Part shown: positions 62,754-64,000 of the stretch, in pieces
How the letters are laid out: every line of letters begins with the position of its first letter
Numbering within the stretch: position 1 is the stretch's first letter
Source: an uncultured Flavobacteriaceae bacterium
GTDB taxonomy: Bacteria; Bacteroidota; Bacteroidia; Flavobacteriales; Flavobacteriaceae
Assembly: GCA_937136455.1 (NCBI GenBank)
Contig: CAKZOO010000051.1
Location: 62,001 to 126,000 of the forward strand
Length of the DNA stretch: 64,000 nt
Reading direction: 5' to 3'
Position numbers and translations under genes: made by a program
The notes under the pieces: generated by a model
What the model saw: the letters and a program-made list of their open reading frames with translations, nothing else
Databases searched by the model: none
Told to the model about the DNA's origin: nothing

Positions 62754-64000
62754 ATGGAAAAAACCGACCAAATAAAAACAAATAAGGCTCATGTTAAACC
62801 TTTTTTGTTTTTAAATTTTTTCTTGTTTGCAATGCTGTTAAATTCAGTTGGTATTGTCATACTTAAAGCTCAAAAAGTATACGGTATCAATCCTCTACAA
62901 GCCAGTGCTATAGAAGCATTTAAGGATCTTCCCATAGCCATTGCAGCATTTTTTGTAGCATCCATCATATCGAGGATTGGTTACAAAACCTCTATGCTAA
63001 TAGCTTTAGGTTTGATAACCTTATCTCAATTATTGCTTTATTACGGTAACAGTTACTATTTAGTATTAGTATTATTTGCGAGTATTGGGTTCAGTTTTGC
63101 GTTGATTAAAATTTCGGTATATACGCTTATAGGATTAGTTTCTGAAACTAAAAATGAACACGCCTCACTTCTTTCATGGGTAGAGGCTATCTTTAGTTTT
63201 GGAGTTGTATTTATGTTTTTGTTTTTCCCATTTTTTAACAATCAAAATATTCAAGATGCTTGGCTTAACGCTTATTTGGTGTTATCGCTGCTCTCAATTA
63301 TATTGTTTTTCTGGTTATTAGTGACTCCATTTAATTTGAAAACACCTCAAATAGATACTTCTTATCTCAAAGAATTTAAGCGTTTTGTGATTTTAAATAG
63401 AAATATAGTGGTGGTCATTTTTCTGCTTTCTACCTTCTTCTTTGTTGCAATTGAACAAGGTGTGATGAGTTGGTTGCCTACTTTTAACAACCTAGGAGTT
63501 CAACTACAAGAAAACTTAGCTATTTTAACAGCTGGTTCCTTTACACTTTCAATTGCTATAGGTAGGGTTGTCAACTCTTTTGTTGTTAAAAAATACAATC
63601 CATTTTCAATTTTATTTACCTGTATTATTTTATCTGAATTTATTATTTATTACGGTATACCAGTTACCTTAAGTGTAGATCTAGAAGGTGTAAATTCATT
63701 GTTTGATATTCCATTGAAGTTTTACACATTTTCTTTAGTTGGTTTCTTCTTAGCACCAATTTATCCAAATCTAAACTCAATAATTTTATCTTCAACTCCA
63801 GTGAGTTTACATTCCCATATGACTGGATTGATTATTATATTTTCAGCGGTAGGAGGAACTCTTGGGTCTAGATTTGTAGGTTATTTAACGAATGAATTCG
63901 GAGTAATTTACGCATTTGATCGAATGTTTATTCCAATAGCGATGCTCTTTCTTTGTGTTCTAATGCTAAAAGTATTGACTACTGATACCGATGATATTAC
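62754..64000 (+). CDS. MFS transporter (sugar-transporter-like), truncated by window end
   Basis: Open frame from ATG 62754 to the window edge: MEKTDQIKTNKAHVKPFLFLNFFLFAMLLNSVGIVILKAQKVYGINPLQASAIEAFKDLPIAIAAFF...; many TM segments; absent from the ORF track. Confidence 0.88.
   Translation, partial: MEKTDQIKTNKAHVKPFLFLNFFLFAMLLNSVGIVILKAQKVYGINPLQASAIEAFKDLPIAIAAFFVASIISRIGYKTSMLIALGLITLSQLLLYYGNSYYLVLVLFASIGFSFALIKISVYTLIGLVSETKNEHASLLSWVEAIFSFGVVFMFLFFPFFNNQNIQDAWLNAYLVLSLLSIILFFWLLVTPFNLKTPQIDTSYLKEFKRFVILNRNIVVVIFLLSTFFFVAIEQGVMSWLPTFNNLGVQLQENLAILTAGSFTLSIAIGRVVNSFVVKKYNPFSILFTCIILSEFIIYYGIPVTLSVDLEGVNSLFDIPLKFYTFSLVGFFLAPIYPNLNSIILSSTPVSLHSHMTGLIIIFSAVGGTLGSRFVGYLTNEFGVIYAFDRMFIPIAMLFLCVLMLKVLTTDTDDI

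Overview
The window is a 64 kb chromosomal segment with low GC content. It carries about 57 genes, typical of a Bacteroidota/Flavobacteriaceae genome: DUF5606, BshC, DUF4105, a PBP1+LysM protein, and -7 promoter boxes of the TAnnTTTG type. Most genes are housekeeping: guaB, lysA, sucC, uvrB, dapD, ruvX, def, mazG, msrA, secA, lptB, tatC, kdsD, recQ, bshC, guaA, pyrG, yidC, mnmA and xerD. I saw no rRNA, tRNA, CRISPR array, prophage or transposon. Accessory or less-described content includes: (i) a RelE/HigB-HigA type toxin-antitoxin pair behind a near-perfect 24-bp palindrome that overlaps its promoter; (ii) a two-gene unit of uncharacterised proteins (11547-13252) whose first product has a protein-kinase-like D-x4-N...DFD signature; (iii) a short protein resembling a methyltransferase family at both ends but lacking the SAM-binding core; and (iv) compact architecture, including divergent genes whose start codons overlap (CATG), shared tail-to-tail stop codons, a terminator embedded in a convergent CDS, and near-leaderless genes. 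All family calls come from reading translated sequences and from memory of the families. No database search was run.
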